The notes beneath the pieces are model-generated. The model saw only the letters and a program-made list of their open reading frames with translations. It did not search any database and was not told where the DNA came from. The translations under genes were made by a program, and so were the position numbers. From Paraglomus occultum (taxonomy: Eukaryota; Glomeromycota; Glomeromycetes; Paraglomerales; Paraglomeraceae): 26,335 nucleotides of DNA. Below are positions 17,347 to 26,335 of this stretch, one piece after another. Each line of letters opens with the position of its first letter. Position 1 is the stretch's first letter. The stretch covers positions 1-26,335 of the forward strand of contig CAJVPJ010000397.1 of the NCBI GenBank assembly GCA_910592205.1, in the 5' to 3' direction.

Positions 17347-19156
17347 GACTATCTTGGATTATTTATGAAAATTTAACCTATTTTAAATATTATCGATTCT
17401 ACATTTTTGTCGAGTGAGAGAAATGAAGCAGAGGCTGGGAAAGTTGGTGAATGCTTGTTATGGTAATGCATTGTTCTATTTACAGTTCCATAAATCGTAG
17501 AGATAGAATATTTGCAACGTTGAAAAGTATCCCGCAAGAAAGGTATCGTAAATCTTTTGCATATAATGAGTTAGCTTATCAATAATAAATTTTGAAGTTT
17601 ATTACGCAATTTGTTGAAATAAGTCATGTTGCAAAAACTTTTTAAACGCCCACGCATTTTCATCTGTTATTTAAAAGCCATCATTTGTCCATAATTCAAT
17701 CTTCAACTAAAAGTCTTTGTGATAATTTTGTAAAATGCCAAATCTGAGAAATATATTTTTAACCGCGAATAAAACATGACAGACTTTCAAAGTAGTTGCC
17801 GCATTGTGGATAAAGTAGGTAATATATTAATTATCTATAGTACGAACAGAATAATATAAAGCCTATTTTCTCGATTTTATAAAATTAAATAGAGTTGTAT
17901 TTATATTTCCATTACGACATTTCTCTGATAGTTTTTATTGATTCGCTATTGTTTGTTTCAAACCCATGGATGTTGGAGAGAACGAGTTTTTAAATTTAGT
18001 TAAAAGACTTTTCTGTGACCTATTTCGAAATCGTCACCATTTGTTTCGATGATATCACATAATTATATTATTCGAATGCAGTTTATTGGTGCATGAGAAT
18101 TCCTTGTGAGAATTTTGAAATGGACCAAATTATGATTCGGTCTAGAACCATCTGCGCATAAAAACGCTCTTACCGATAAAGATAATCAAATTCTCAATCT
18201 TTGCTGCCAATGACGTGCTCCGTTTTACCTAAATATGCTGTATTTGCTAAAGCTAAATAAACCGACAAAACATTTAATCAACGAGTCTCCCAGTACTAGA
18301 ACGGTTTCTTTATTAGCCAGTTACCCAAGAATCATGTATTCTTCGCCATCTTGTTGACACAACAAATTTATTTTGCTAAAAATGGAACAATAATATCCCA
18401 ACGACATTGATCATGTACAGATGTGGCTTTAGATTGATTTTAAAACCTTTATGGCGCCCTGTTTCACCATTGTCTGGTTTTTTGCTGAGCATGAAGCCCG
18501 TTTGCCTTATCCTGATTGGGAGGTTGCGGCATTGTACTGGAAGTATATAAATTTGGTTGATATTTGGGCATGAAAATTTGGGAATGATCATTGGATTGAC
18601 ATTAATACGAAAGAACATTCGCAGCATGAAAGTGAGTCGTAAAAAAATCCCATTGTTGGGTGCCTAGTAACAGTGTTGTAGGCAGAGCTCTTGCATATCG
18701 TGTGATCTATTTATGTATTAACGCATAGACATTCCGAGTACGTGCATAACAATGAGGATAAAGTAATCTTTACAATTATGCACGCAGACTTGGAAGGAAA
18801 TTAGGGTGCGCAATCTTATCTAATAAGGTTTAGCTTGATTTAGATATTACAATAACTTTCCATAAGATCTTAGCTTCTGCTGGGTACAGCCACCACATAA
18901 CATAATATCCGAACATCTCCATTGTAACCGTATTGTGTTTTAATCATCATCTACAGTTTTTACTGTGCAACAATCAAATACATTACTCCCATCGTTTCAT
19001 ATTTTTCCAGCTTTTTGCATATGGCGTACTTCCACACATATATATCTGGCCTTGTGACATCATGCATGACGACGATTACTATAAATTGACTCGCTTTTTT
19101 CTCCAATATAAAATTCGAACGGCACTCAAACCGTCTTTCGTTCCAAACATTAAGTA
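17347..19156. other. Gene-poor stretch upstream of the BTB gene
   Basis: AT-rich. No reading carries a recognised motif; the minus-strand reading 18376-18627 and its overlapping frames (for example YTSSTMPQPPNQDKANG) look faintly coding but cannot be named. The region immediately left of 19157 should hold the BTB gene promoter. Confidence 0.35.
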
Positions 19157-20244
19157 ATGATGGCGAGTAATTCACAGAGAGACAAGTCTGTAATCGTTGA
19201 TGATAAGATTATATTGAACGTTGGTGGAATCAAGGTAAGAATTTGTACGAAGAAATATGGTGAGTGGAACGTGGAAATGAGAAAAAAGAAAGAGATTCAA
19301 ATTTGATATCGACCAAGACTCGAGAAAACTAACTAGCGTTTTTTGTTTGATAAGTACGAAACGTGCAAGAGCACCTTTACTGCTTATCCAGAGACAATGC
19401 TGGGAACCATGTTTCATGAAAGAAACAAGTTTATGTTACATCCAATATCAGGAAATGAGCACTTCATTGACAGAGATGGTCTTTTGTTTCAGTATGTGAT
19501 GAAGTTCTATCGAACAGGAAAAGTGCCCCGTCTAGATGAAAGTAAGTGTGATGAGTGTGTGAAAAGGTCTCGTACTTTCGATGTGTTTTTAATACCTTGC
19601 TAAAACAATTCGATCGCACTTGTTCCCCAATTCACCCTCTTCTTCGCTTTCCTCCCTCCCCTCTCCTCGCCTCCACTCTCGTAACAGTAATAACACCTGT
19701 ACCCATTTCTCAGGAAGAACTCGATGAGGAGCTTGACTTTTTCATGATTCCACGTAATAAACCCGTTCGCGTAAAACCCGCCAAAAGAGTCCACGTTCGC
19801 GATTCAATAATCTCGTCGCAACTCGCTGCCTTTATCAACGCCCTCCGACAAATAATCAGCATTCTCTTTTTACAATTCAAGGAAGAATTTCTCATCAATC
19901 GACATTTTCCAATTGGGATACAATTAACATTCTATGAACGAAAAAAGGTACGAATATTTATCATTGCCCCACCCTCGGGCTTAAAATCCCGTATAGAGAA
20001 GATCATTCAGCCGTTCGAAGGTATCGGGTTTTGTTTGTTGGAAGGATTCGCCGAGGATGTTGAGAGATACTTTGAAGACAGCATCACGGGAATCGAGTGG
20101 GATTGCATCGAGAGGAGAAAGTACTTGGAGCATGGAGGAATGGTGAAATTGTTTGATTTGAGGATTACGTTGGATGACAAGTGTGACAAGACAGATCTGA
20201 TAAAGAGCTGTTGCTTGAAGAGAGGAATAGGTGAGAACGGATAA
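19157..20244 (+). CDS. BTB/POZ (T1, KCTD-type) domain protein, 3 exons, 263 aa
   Basis: Proposed exons: 19157-19234, 19355-19541 and 19718-20244. The potassium-channel-tetramerisation type BTB domain is at about residues 18-100. It contains IILNVGGIK/YETCKSTFTAYPET (split by intron 1), LGTMF, FIDRDGLLFQYVMKFYRTGK and ELDFFMIP. KCTD proteins form oligomers and often act as adaptors for cullin-3 ubiquitin ligases; whether this one does is not visible. The C-terminal 150 residues (for example FKEEFLINRHFPIGIQLTF, CIERRKYLEHGGMVKLFDL) match no domain I can name. There are no transmembrane segments, so it is not a channel. Intron 2 ends at CAGGAAG: the upstream CAG would throw the frame off after donor A|GTAAGT, while the AAG at 19715-19717 keeps it. 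An alternative last exon is possible: donor GTGAGA at 20231 joined to an acceptor after tttctttccag (exon 21126-21157) would replace the last few residues by EENSLKRRK. The start is the first of two adjacent ATGs. Confidence 0.8.
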
Positions 20245-20461
20245 GGTCGAGAGGGAGAGAGAGAGAGAGAAAAAAACACAAACATTATATCCTCCTCTCA
20301 CAAAGAAAAACGATACTCGGTAATGCACGTCAAATTTAACGAACTATTTTGGGTACTGTTATATTAACCTTTTGTATTAGTATGTATGTATGACTTATAG
20401 AACATATTATCCTAAAATAACTACTACTATTACTATTACTACATACCTGTAAATGAGTTTC

Positions 20462-20524
20462 TTTACATATTATCTTCTTTCGTTTACATATTATCTTCTT
20501 TCGTTTACATATTAGCTTCTTTCG
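20462..20524. repeat. 21-bp tandem repeat, 3 copies
   Basis: Three head-to-tail copies of TTTACATATTATCTTCTTTCG; the third has one difference (TTAGC for TTATC). The period of 21 is exact. Confidence 0.9.
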
Positions 20525-21185
20525 TTGTTTTTTTCCCACTCCCTTTTCCCAATTCAAAAAGAAAAAACCACCCTAAACTTTATGCTTCAACGTTAGAATA
20601 GTGCTTTTTTGGATAAAAGCACAATTGATACTATTAAGAAATAAGTTGTAAGTAACAAAAAGTACTTTGTAACATGGACAATTCATTTTTTATAAACGAG
20701 TAAGATATTTAATATCTTTGTCGATTATCATAAGAACCAATTACGCAATTGTCTCACATGATTTGGTTAATCAATTTTCCACATTACTGCTACACGAATA
20801 GAAATTTGCATATAATAATAGATAAACCCTTTGACTTTTAGAAAGCTGTTATCAACCAGGATACATTCCATTCTGACGTTGACGAACCGACAAACGATTA
20901 GTTCTTTGTCTTTGAAAAAGACGAGCATTCCTCTTGATAACTCCGAAAGCTAACCGAAACGGATTATTTTCCAATAACACAGTCTGTTGTGTTATTGTGC
21001 TATTGTGCTATTTATCACGTGGTGATTCTACATCAATGTTTGTTACAATAAATTGCTTACCTAAGTTTGAAAAGAATTTTTTTGTAAAGCTTAACGTGTG
21101 GTATGTGTTTATTGTTTCTTTCCAGGGGAAGAGAATTCCCTCAAACGACGAAAATAGCGAAATTGAATAACGATTTAAAAAAAAC

Positions 21186-21191
21186 AATAAA
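21186..21191 (+). terminator. Candidate polyadenylation signal AATAAA
   Basis: AATAAA 29 nt after the alternative BTB stop at 21157. Supports, but does not prove, that the BTB transcript extends this far. Confidence 0.25.
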
Positions 21192-21410
21192 ACGAATTGA
21201 TCTTCTCTTCTTGAACTAAGTTAAAAGACGAATTGAAAAGACACCTCAATGTGATATAAAAAAAAAGTCGCTCTTTTATGATCGTATACAATGATATATT
21301 TGTTTAGGATTAATGTTGTGTAATCCTGTGTGCTTAAATTAAATCTAAGAAATACGAAGGCGATTAGGATAATACGAACGAATGCTCAGGAAAAAAGTTA
21401 CAACGACGTA

Positions 21411-21605
21411 AGAAAGAAAAATAAAAGAAAAAATAAAAGAAAAAAGAAAAATAAAAAGAAAAATAAAAGAAAAAATAAAAGAAAAAAGGAAATAATGGCA
21501 AAGGAAAAGAAAAATGGCAAAGGAAAAGAAAAATGAACAAAGGAAAAGGGAAAATGACAAAACAAAAGAAGAAAAAAAAAAGGCAAACAAACAAAAAAAA
21601 AAGAC
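21411..21605. repeat. Purine-rich low-complexity block (AAAAGAAAAATAAAAG-type)
   Basis: About 195 nt composed almost only of A and G with scattered T on the plus strand, in repeated AAAAGAAAAA / AAATAAAAG / GGAAAAGAAAAATGGCAAA words. Lys/Asn-rich and Phe-rich readings across it are artefacts of composition. It could form unusual DNA structure or be a slippage product. Confidence 0.85.
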
Positions 21606-24605
21606 AAAATTTTGAATTCTAAAGTAAAAGAGTGGACATGACAAATTATGTCACTTTGGTGTTTTATACAATACAAATCAATTGTATTGTGCGCGCTGGT
21701 GAATGTAATTTAAGGATGGATGAACGGTATAATTGTTGGATGGTTATTTCTTATAGTAGAGCCGTAGTCATATATTTTCAACTTTGTCTTTATGAAATCG
21801 ACTTATTGCTGACGTTGGCGTGGCATAAATTTCTAATTATTAAAATGTCGCAACTACATCAGTAAGTGAGAATTAGTTTGGATGACAAATTATTGACTAT
21901 AATTTTACCTATATTCAATGTCCGAAGCGGCGCCGATTGTAATCAACATCAGAAATAACGCTCTGTCCAGTGACGTCTTTATTTCTCACCCTGTATTTGG
22001 CCGTGTCATGGCAAAGTGTAAAACTACACTAAATATTATCAAAATATATCAGCATTAAATTTTAACGAGAACGAAACAGCGAATACGATAAATTTTCTCG
22101 GTATGCATGCCAAGATGTATCGCAATTCCAAGACCACAATACATGATAACCACACCAATTACCAAGCAAATTTTTGTATACAGTAATATACGGACACAAC
22201 CGTAAACTAAGTGATGCTAACCTGCCGAGGCGTGCTCATAAATTGACGCACCGCACGGTCTTGTCTATGATGGTATGCATTTGCTAATAATATCAGACCA
22301 AACGTGCACGATTAGATCGATCGCATATGCTAACATAATTATCAGGTTAAAGTATCGTTATCCATTAGTTTCAATTTCTACAAACCAGAGTTAAATGCGG
22401 CAACATGCAAATACAGGGAAAGAGGGAGAAAAAGGGACGAGCTAAACCCTGGGTAGTTAATGGAAAAAACCAGGGAACTTTGATGTTGAACATACAGTCA
22501 CTGAGTGGCTGATAAAGCTGGGCGAGTAGAGAATCACTTGTATTTAAATACTATATTCTACGTTACTTAATTAACATAAAAAGATTGAATTAAGCGAATC
22601 CCTCAATTAGGGTTTGCACATCACCAATTAGAGCGGCTGAATATTTTTGTGCTATCCTTTTCATAGAATGTTGCACTTGTGTCTTTGTTGAAGGCCCTTT
22701 TTTTTTTCCATTGGTATTAAAGTTTGTGCAAGCGCAAGTCGTGAAACTTGCAATGATTTCGCGTTTTGGTTAAAATCAACACAGATACTGTTATCGTTAT
22801 GTTGGCATTGTATTTTCTTATTAGAATAGTATACCCTTACATAAGTAATTTAACTGCGAGAAAATTTCCTCGAATATGAAATGATTCCTTTTTTGAAAAT
22901 GTAGCGTATTTTTTTAAAGTTTAATTAATTAACTCATGTAACGTAAAATTTAAATTCAATTCTTCGCCTAATTTATTAAACAGCGTAAGCGGAGAGGGGG
23001 AAAAAAACGGTTTAAACAGCTTGGAGGGGGGTTTCTTATTTTCCAATTTTTAGTGGCTTGAACTAAGTTTAAACGCTCGATCGCAAAAGCTTTAGCGTCA
23101 CGGAGAAATCCCGGTCATTTGCGCCAATTAAGATCAGTGGCACAGTAATGTAACACATAATTACTAATGCTAAAGAGGACCGCAAATCGTATTTGTCATC
23201 GTTTCTCTTCGATATCATCACCAGAGTACTTTAAAATACAACAACGACCAATTCCTAGTAGTTTCGGTCTCGTTATTATCACATGACTATCACATACGGA
23301 TACTATTCCATCTTTGTCTGTTCTGCATAATAAAAGTCTTGTCACTCACTCTGAATGCTATTGTCTAGAAAGAAAATCTTTCCATTTGTGCTGATATTGT
23401 TTTTGTTTGGAAAGCTGAAATACTATATATCCGGTTTTCGCTTTTACTAACAAACCGTCTTTTCCTGCACGACCAATTTCAGAAATTGTACCATTGATTG
23501 GTTTGGTAACACAATACGTGCAATAGGTCAGCAACAAATCACAAACAGTTTTTCGGGGTCAACTAAAAAGGCCTATTTTTACAGTACCATTCGAATGTCT
23601 TTCTTGCTCAAGTATCTCTCAACCACTCTTTCGATTCTCTCTCATAAAAGAAATAAAGACAAGTACCGGTCTGTCTAAAACGGTCGTTCAAAAAATTGTT
23701 GATGCGCAATCATACAATACAAATAGGAAATTAATAATTCCAAATTTGGGTTTTGTCCACCAGGTAACCCAATGGATTATTGTTTTTCCTAAAACAACCA
23801 TCTTTCATCGAGTGGAATCCTATTATTTTCAAACCCGTCCTTTATAAATATAAATAGATTGCGATTGACCACAAAGAATATAACGATTGCCCCAAATACG
23901 TCAATGCCCTCTTGTTGGCCTCTTTAACCTTTCTTTTCTTTGTGAATAAGACACGTAGCGATTCGAATGCTACTAGCAAATTTCGACAATTATAGTCTAA
24001 TAACAAGGGGTGTCTGTGAACGACCAATTGTTGACGAGCTCATAATCGCTTCCGTTTTGAGAAGCATGGTGCGACTTATTTATCGCTTTTTATTATCTCG
24101 TAAGATTCGAAGTTACATATAGTCGGTCTAAAAACAAGCAGGGCAATACATCAATATTTAATTTTTTTTAATTCAGAAACAAACCGTTAGACTATTGCAC
24201 GGAATTGCATGCCGCAAATATTATTTCGACAGCACAACATGTCAATTGAGGCAAGACAGAGCAACTAATATTGTCGGACCCAGATATTTTCGAAGATGGG
24301 AATTTCTTCCCGATGGGCATTGATTTGTTCTCATCCGCTAGTGAAACACGGAGAGCATCACGATAACAGCATTGCGTGTGTCATCGATAAAATGTCATGT
24401 TGCATAAACTTTATCGAAAACATAAGTAGGATAGTGCATATTATCGCCATTTATTTAATATTACAAGAGAAAAAAGCTGCAAGGGTTTCATAATTGTCTC
24501 ACAGCAATATTTAGTTTCTTGTCTCGAGGATCGAACCTGTTAATAAGTGTTCAACTCAAAGCATGTTATTAAAAAAATATATCGTTATCAATCAATCTAC
24601 TTACG

Positions 24606-24654
24606 AATCAAGTCATTTAATCAAGTCATTTAATTACGCCATTTAATTACGCCA
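24606..24654. repeat. 13-bp tandem repeat, about 3.8 copies in two sub-types
   Basis: Two copies of AATCAAGTCATTT are followed by AATTACGCCATTT and a partial AATTACGCCA. The two halves differ in the middle (CAAGT versus TACGC), so both types were duplicated. Confidence 0.85.
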
Positions 24655-25649
24655 AGCCCTCTCGCTTTTGTCATATGTAGGAGCTGGGAAAAAAAATGCC
24701 TTGTGGTCGGGCTTGATGACTAATATCTGATGTAAGCATTTGTTTTTGTAGTACACCTTCCGACAAAATAACAATGATGTAAACTTCTAAAAGCATTAAT
24801 TGTAAAAAAAAAAAACAATATTGGTTACGATTCGCGTTCCTAGTCAGGCACACTAGTGCAGTGCAGTAATGAACATCAGATGCCCGTATCAGGTGGTGAA
24901 GGGTCTAGATTAATAATTGTATTGACTTATGAACCGGCCAACTAGTTTTACTATTTACAAAGTGCATAGCACACTTTTGCGCAAGTTTGTTTGTTGTTCG
25001 ATGGATAAAAACTGTTTATTTCTTTGCACCATTACCGCAACAATAATACTCCAAGCATAAATGCACATATATGTCTGTAGAAAAAAAAAGTTGCTAAAAG
25101 AGACGGGGAAAAAAGAAAGCCCGTAACTTTTTCTCATACACAAATATGTTTCTGACGTTTGGCAAATTTTTATAGCCAACGGAAGAGATTCGATGAAACC
25201 AGCTTGCAGCAGGTAAAGCTCAAAAAAAGTTTGACATAGGTAATTGTAACTGTCATTAAAATTATCTGTTTACTAGCACGGTCAAATTGATATTGCGAGT
25301 CAATACCAAGTTGTTTTTGTCGGTTCATAGAAAGTTTGAGCAATACCATCACAAAAAATAATCATAGTCGACGGTTGGATTATAACGGGGGATTTCTTTA
25401 CAATAGCAAAATTCTCACAGACTTGGCATGGATATTATACGGCATCCAAGGTTAAAATAAATTCGGGCTTTCCTAAACACATGAGATAATTCCATAACTA
25501 ACAACTGCTACTTTTTCCCATAACTGATTAAGATTAAATCAAAGTTGCGCAATGTTGTAAATTACGGTTTAATTTATTATTAAAGCTATCATTAATTTAT
25601 TAATTATTATTTTTATGTAACGTACTTGTATTATTAGGTTTTTACAATC

Positions 25650-25760
25650 ATGAGATTTGGCCAACATTATCTCGGGCAACGGAAAGAGAGATTGCTGCTT
25701 TCCGTCGATCAGAGATGGGTTGTTTCAACACATGAAAAAGGCAAGTCATCACTGACGTGA
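25650..25760 (+). CDS. Short ORF, possible first exon, not recognised
   Basis: ATG at 25650 opens 36 codons (MRFGQHYLGQRKERLLLS, VDQRWVVSTHEKG) to TGA at 25758-25760. The composition is protein-like and a GCAAGT near the end (25741) could be a non-canonical GC donor. No following exon could be identified; it may equally be chance. Confidence 0.2.
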   Translation: MRFGQHYLGQRKERLLLSVDQRWVVSTHEKGKSSLT

Positions 25761-26335
25761 ATTACGTTACGTTAAAAAGTTCTATATCGACACATAATTT
25801 TATGTTGTTGATCGACAATACGTTTAAACCCTGCCCAAATTCCATATGTCAACATAACCGAGTTGCTGGTTAAATTGAGCTAAATACCGCCTTCTTACTA
25901 ATTCAAGATCGACGGCTTAATAATTTAATATTACGCAATCTATTGTTTGTACATACAATGGTTGTGTGTATTAGGTATGCACTTTATGCAAAAGCACATA
26001 CAGTACCTGGTGAGCATGACATGTGTGAGACTATACCGTGTTGATTTTACAGTTTAACGAATTGCGGATGTTCTGGGTGAATCTGCGTCATGCGTTTGGC
26101 GTGAAAAGAATAACTTGACAATCTGCAACGAGAAAAGAAGAGCTACGTACAAGATGGCGAGTTTTCTATCAGGTAAACTGACAATGTGGGTTAACGTGAT
26201 TTCGGCCGTCAATCGTTAGGTCGGGTTGAAGCACAGCAGTGATGAAAAAAGCATACATCTAGAGCAAAGGCCACATGCGGCAAACTTTTGGATAACAGAA
26301 CGATAATGAACCATTGGTTCCAGTATGCAGATTGC

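Larger units (their letters stand above)
20245..21410. other. 3' region of the BTB gene; possible long terminal intron
   Basis: It begins with a GA microsatellite (about 20254-20270) and an ACT-rich stretch (about 20408-20440). A strong pyrimidine tract and TTTCTTTCCAG lie at about 21111-21125, and AATAAA at 21186-21191, consistent with a small optional last exon of the BTB gene. No independent gene is seen. Confidence 0.35.
21606..26335. other. Long gene-poor region to the right edge
   Basis: No gene could be supported over 4.7 kb. Short readings that look slightly protein-like are plus 21918-22058 (MSEAAPIVINIRNN, then SSDVFISHPVFGRVM) and plus 25650-25760. At 26154 an ATG (MASFLS) followed by a GTAAAC donor-like site could be a first exon running towards the edge. 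AATAAA-type words are frequent by composition. Near 23664 is a string related to the ACCGGT-rich patch at 6308-6490. Confidence 0.35.

Noticed and set aside
19981-20328. Minus-strand 115-aa reading with Ser/Leu repeats
   Set aside because: Antisense to BTB exon 3, and the Ser/Leu repeats come from the GA microsatellite.
21345-21676. Phe-rich minus-strand readings of 76-99 aa resembling membrane proteins
   Set aside because: Produced entirely by the purine-rich low-complexity block at 21411-21605.
23842-24027. Minus-strand 61-aa reading considered as a second transposase relic
   Set aside because: No DDE or helix-turn-helix motif in any of the three frames.
24515-24545. GGTTCGATCC-like string on the minus strand, similar to a tRNA B box
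   Set aside because: The flanking bases do not form a T-stem and no acceptor stem or anticodon arm can be drawn. No tRNA gene was found in the window.
1-26335. CRISPR arrays, bacterial operons, prophage or riboswitches
   Set aside because: No spaced direct repeats of CRISPR type, and the genes have spliceosomal introns. The sequence is eukaryotic.

Overview
The window looks like nuclear DNA of a fungus, most probably an arbuscular mycorrhizal fungus (Glomeromycotina, Rhizophagus-like). It is AT-rich, its genes carry short GT-AG introns, and long stretches between genes hold decayed coding fragments and simple repeats. The strongest hint is a pair of protein kinases with an N-terminal CxxC...CxxC module, a 'WTSGN'-type linker and a characteristic N-lobe insert, an architecture I associate with the expanded kinase families of these fungi. 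Nothing suggests bacterial operons.

Layout, left to right. A partial minus-strand ORF runs off the left edge (1-263). A weak, apparently frameshifted plus-strand reading lies at 890-1281. Two intron-containing genes follow in tandem on the minus strand. The first is an NSUN-family RNA cytosine-5 methyltransferase (1603-3214, 7 exons, including a 16-nt microexon and one apparent frameshift). The second is a phytochelatin synthase (3607-5507, 5 exons, 509 aa, catalytic Cys-His-Asp all present). A 2.6-kb stretch with a repetitive ACCGGT-rich patch and a broken Tc1/mariner transposase tail leads to two plus-strand kinase paralogues. Kinase A (8165-10126) appears to be a pseudokinase (HGN in place of HRD, alpha-C Glu replaced by Lys) with a long Lys/Asn/Gly-rich tail. 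Kinase B (12812-14235) keeps all catalytic residues and starts with a myristoylation-type MGAKAS. Both have one intron at the same position and phase. Between and after them is a graveyard of coding remnants, including a broken Crinkler-type nuclease domain (15485-16169, minus) and a fragment with the same kind of cysteine module as the kinases (17151-17246). A T1-type BTB/KCTD gene lies at 19157-20244. The last 6 kb is gene-poor, with microsatellites, a purine-rich block and only very short ORFs.

How they may work together: this is eukaryotic DNA, so neighbouring genes need not share a pathway. The methyltransferase acts on RNA, and the phytochelatin synthase acts in metal/thiol metabolism. 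The kinase/pseudokinase pair is the only set whose adjacency suggests a functional link, as tandem paralogues. All exon models were built by eye from reading frames, splice signals and family motifs; no transcript or database evidence was available.
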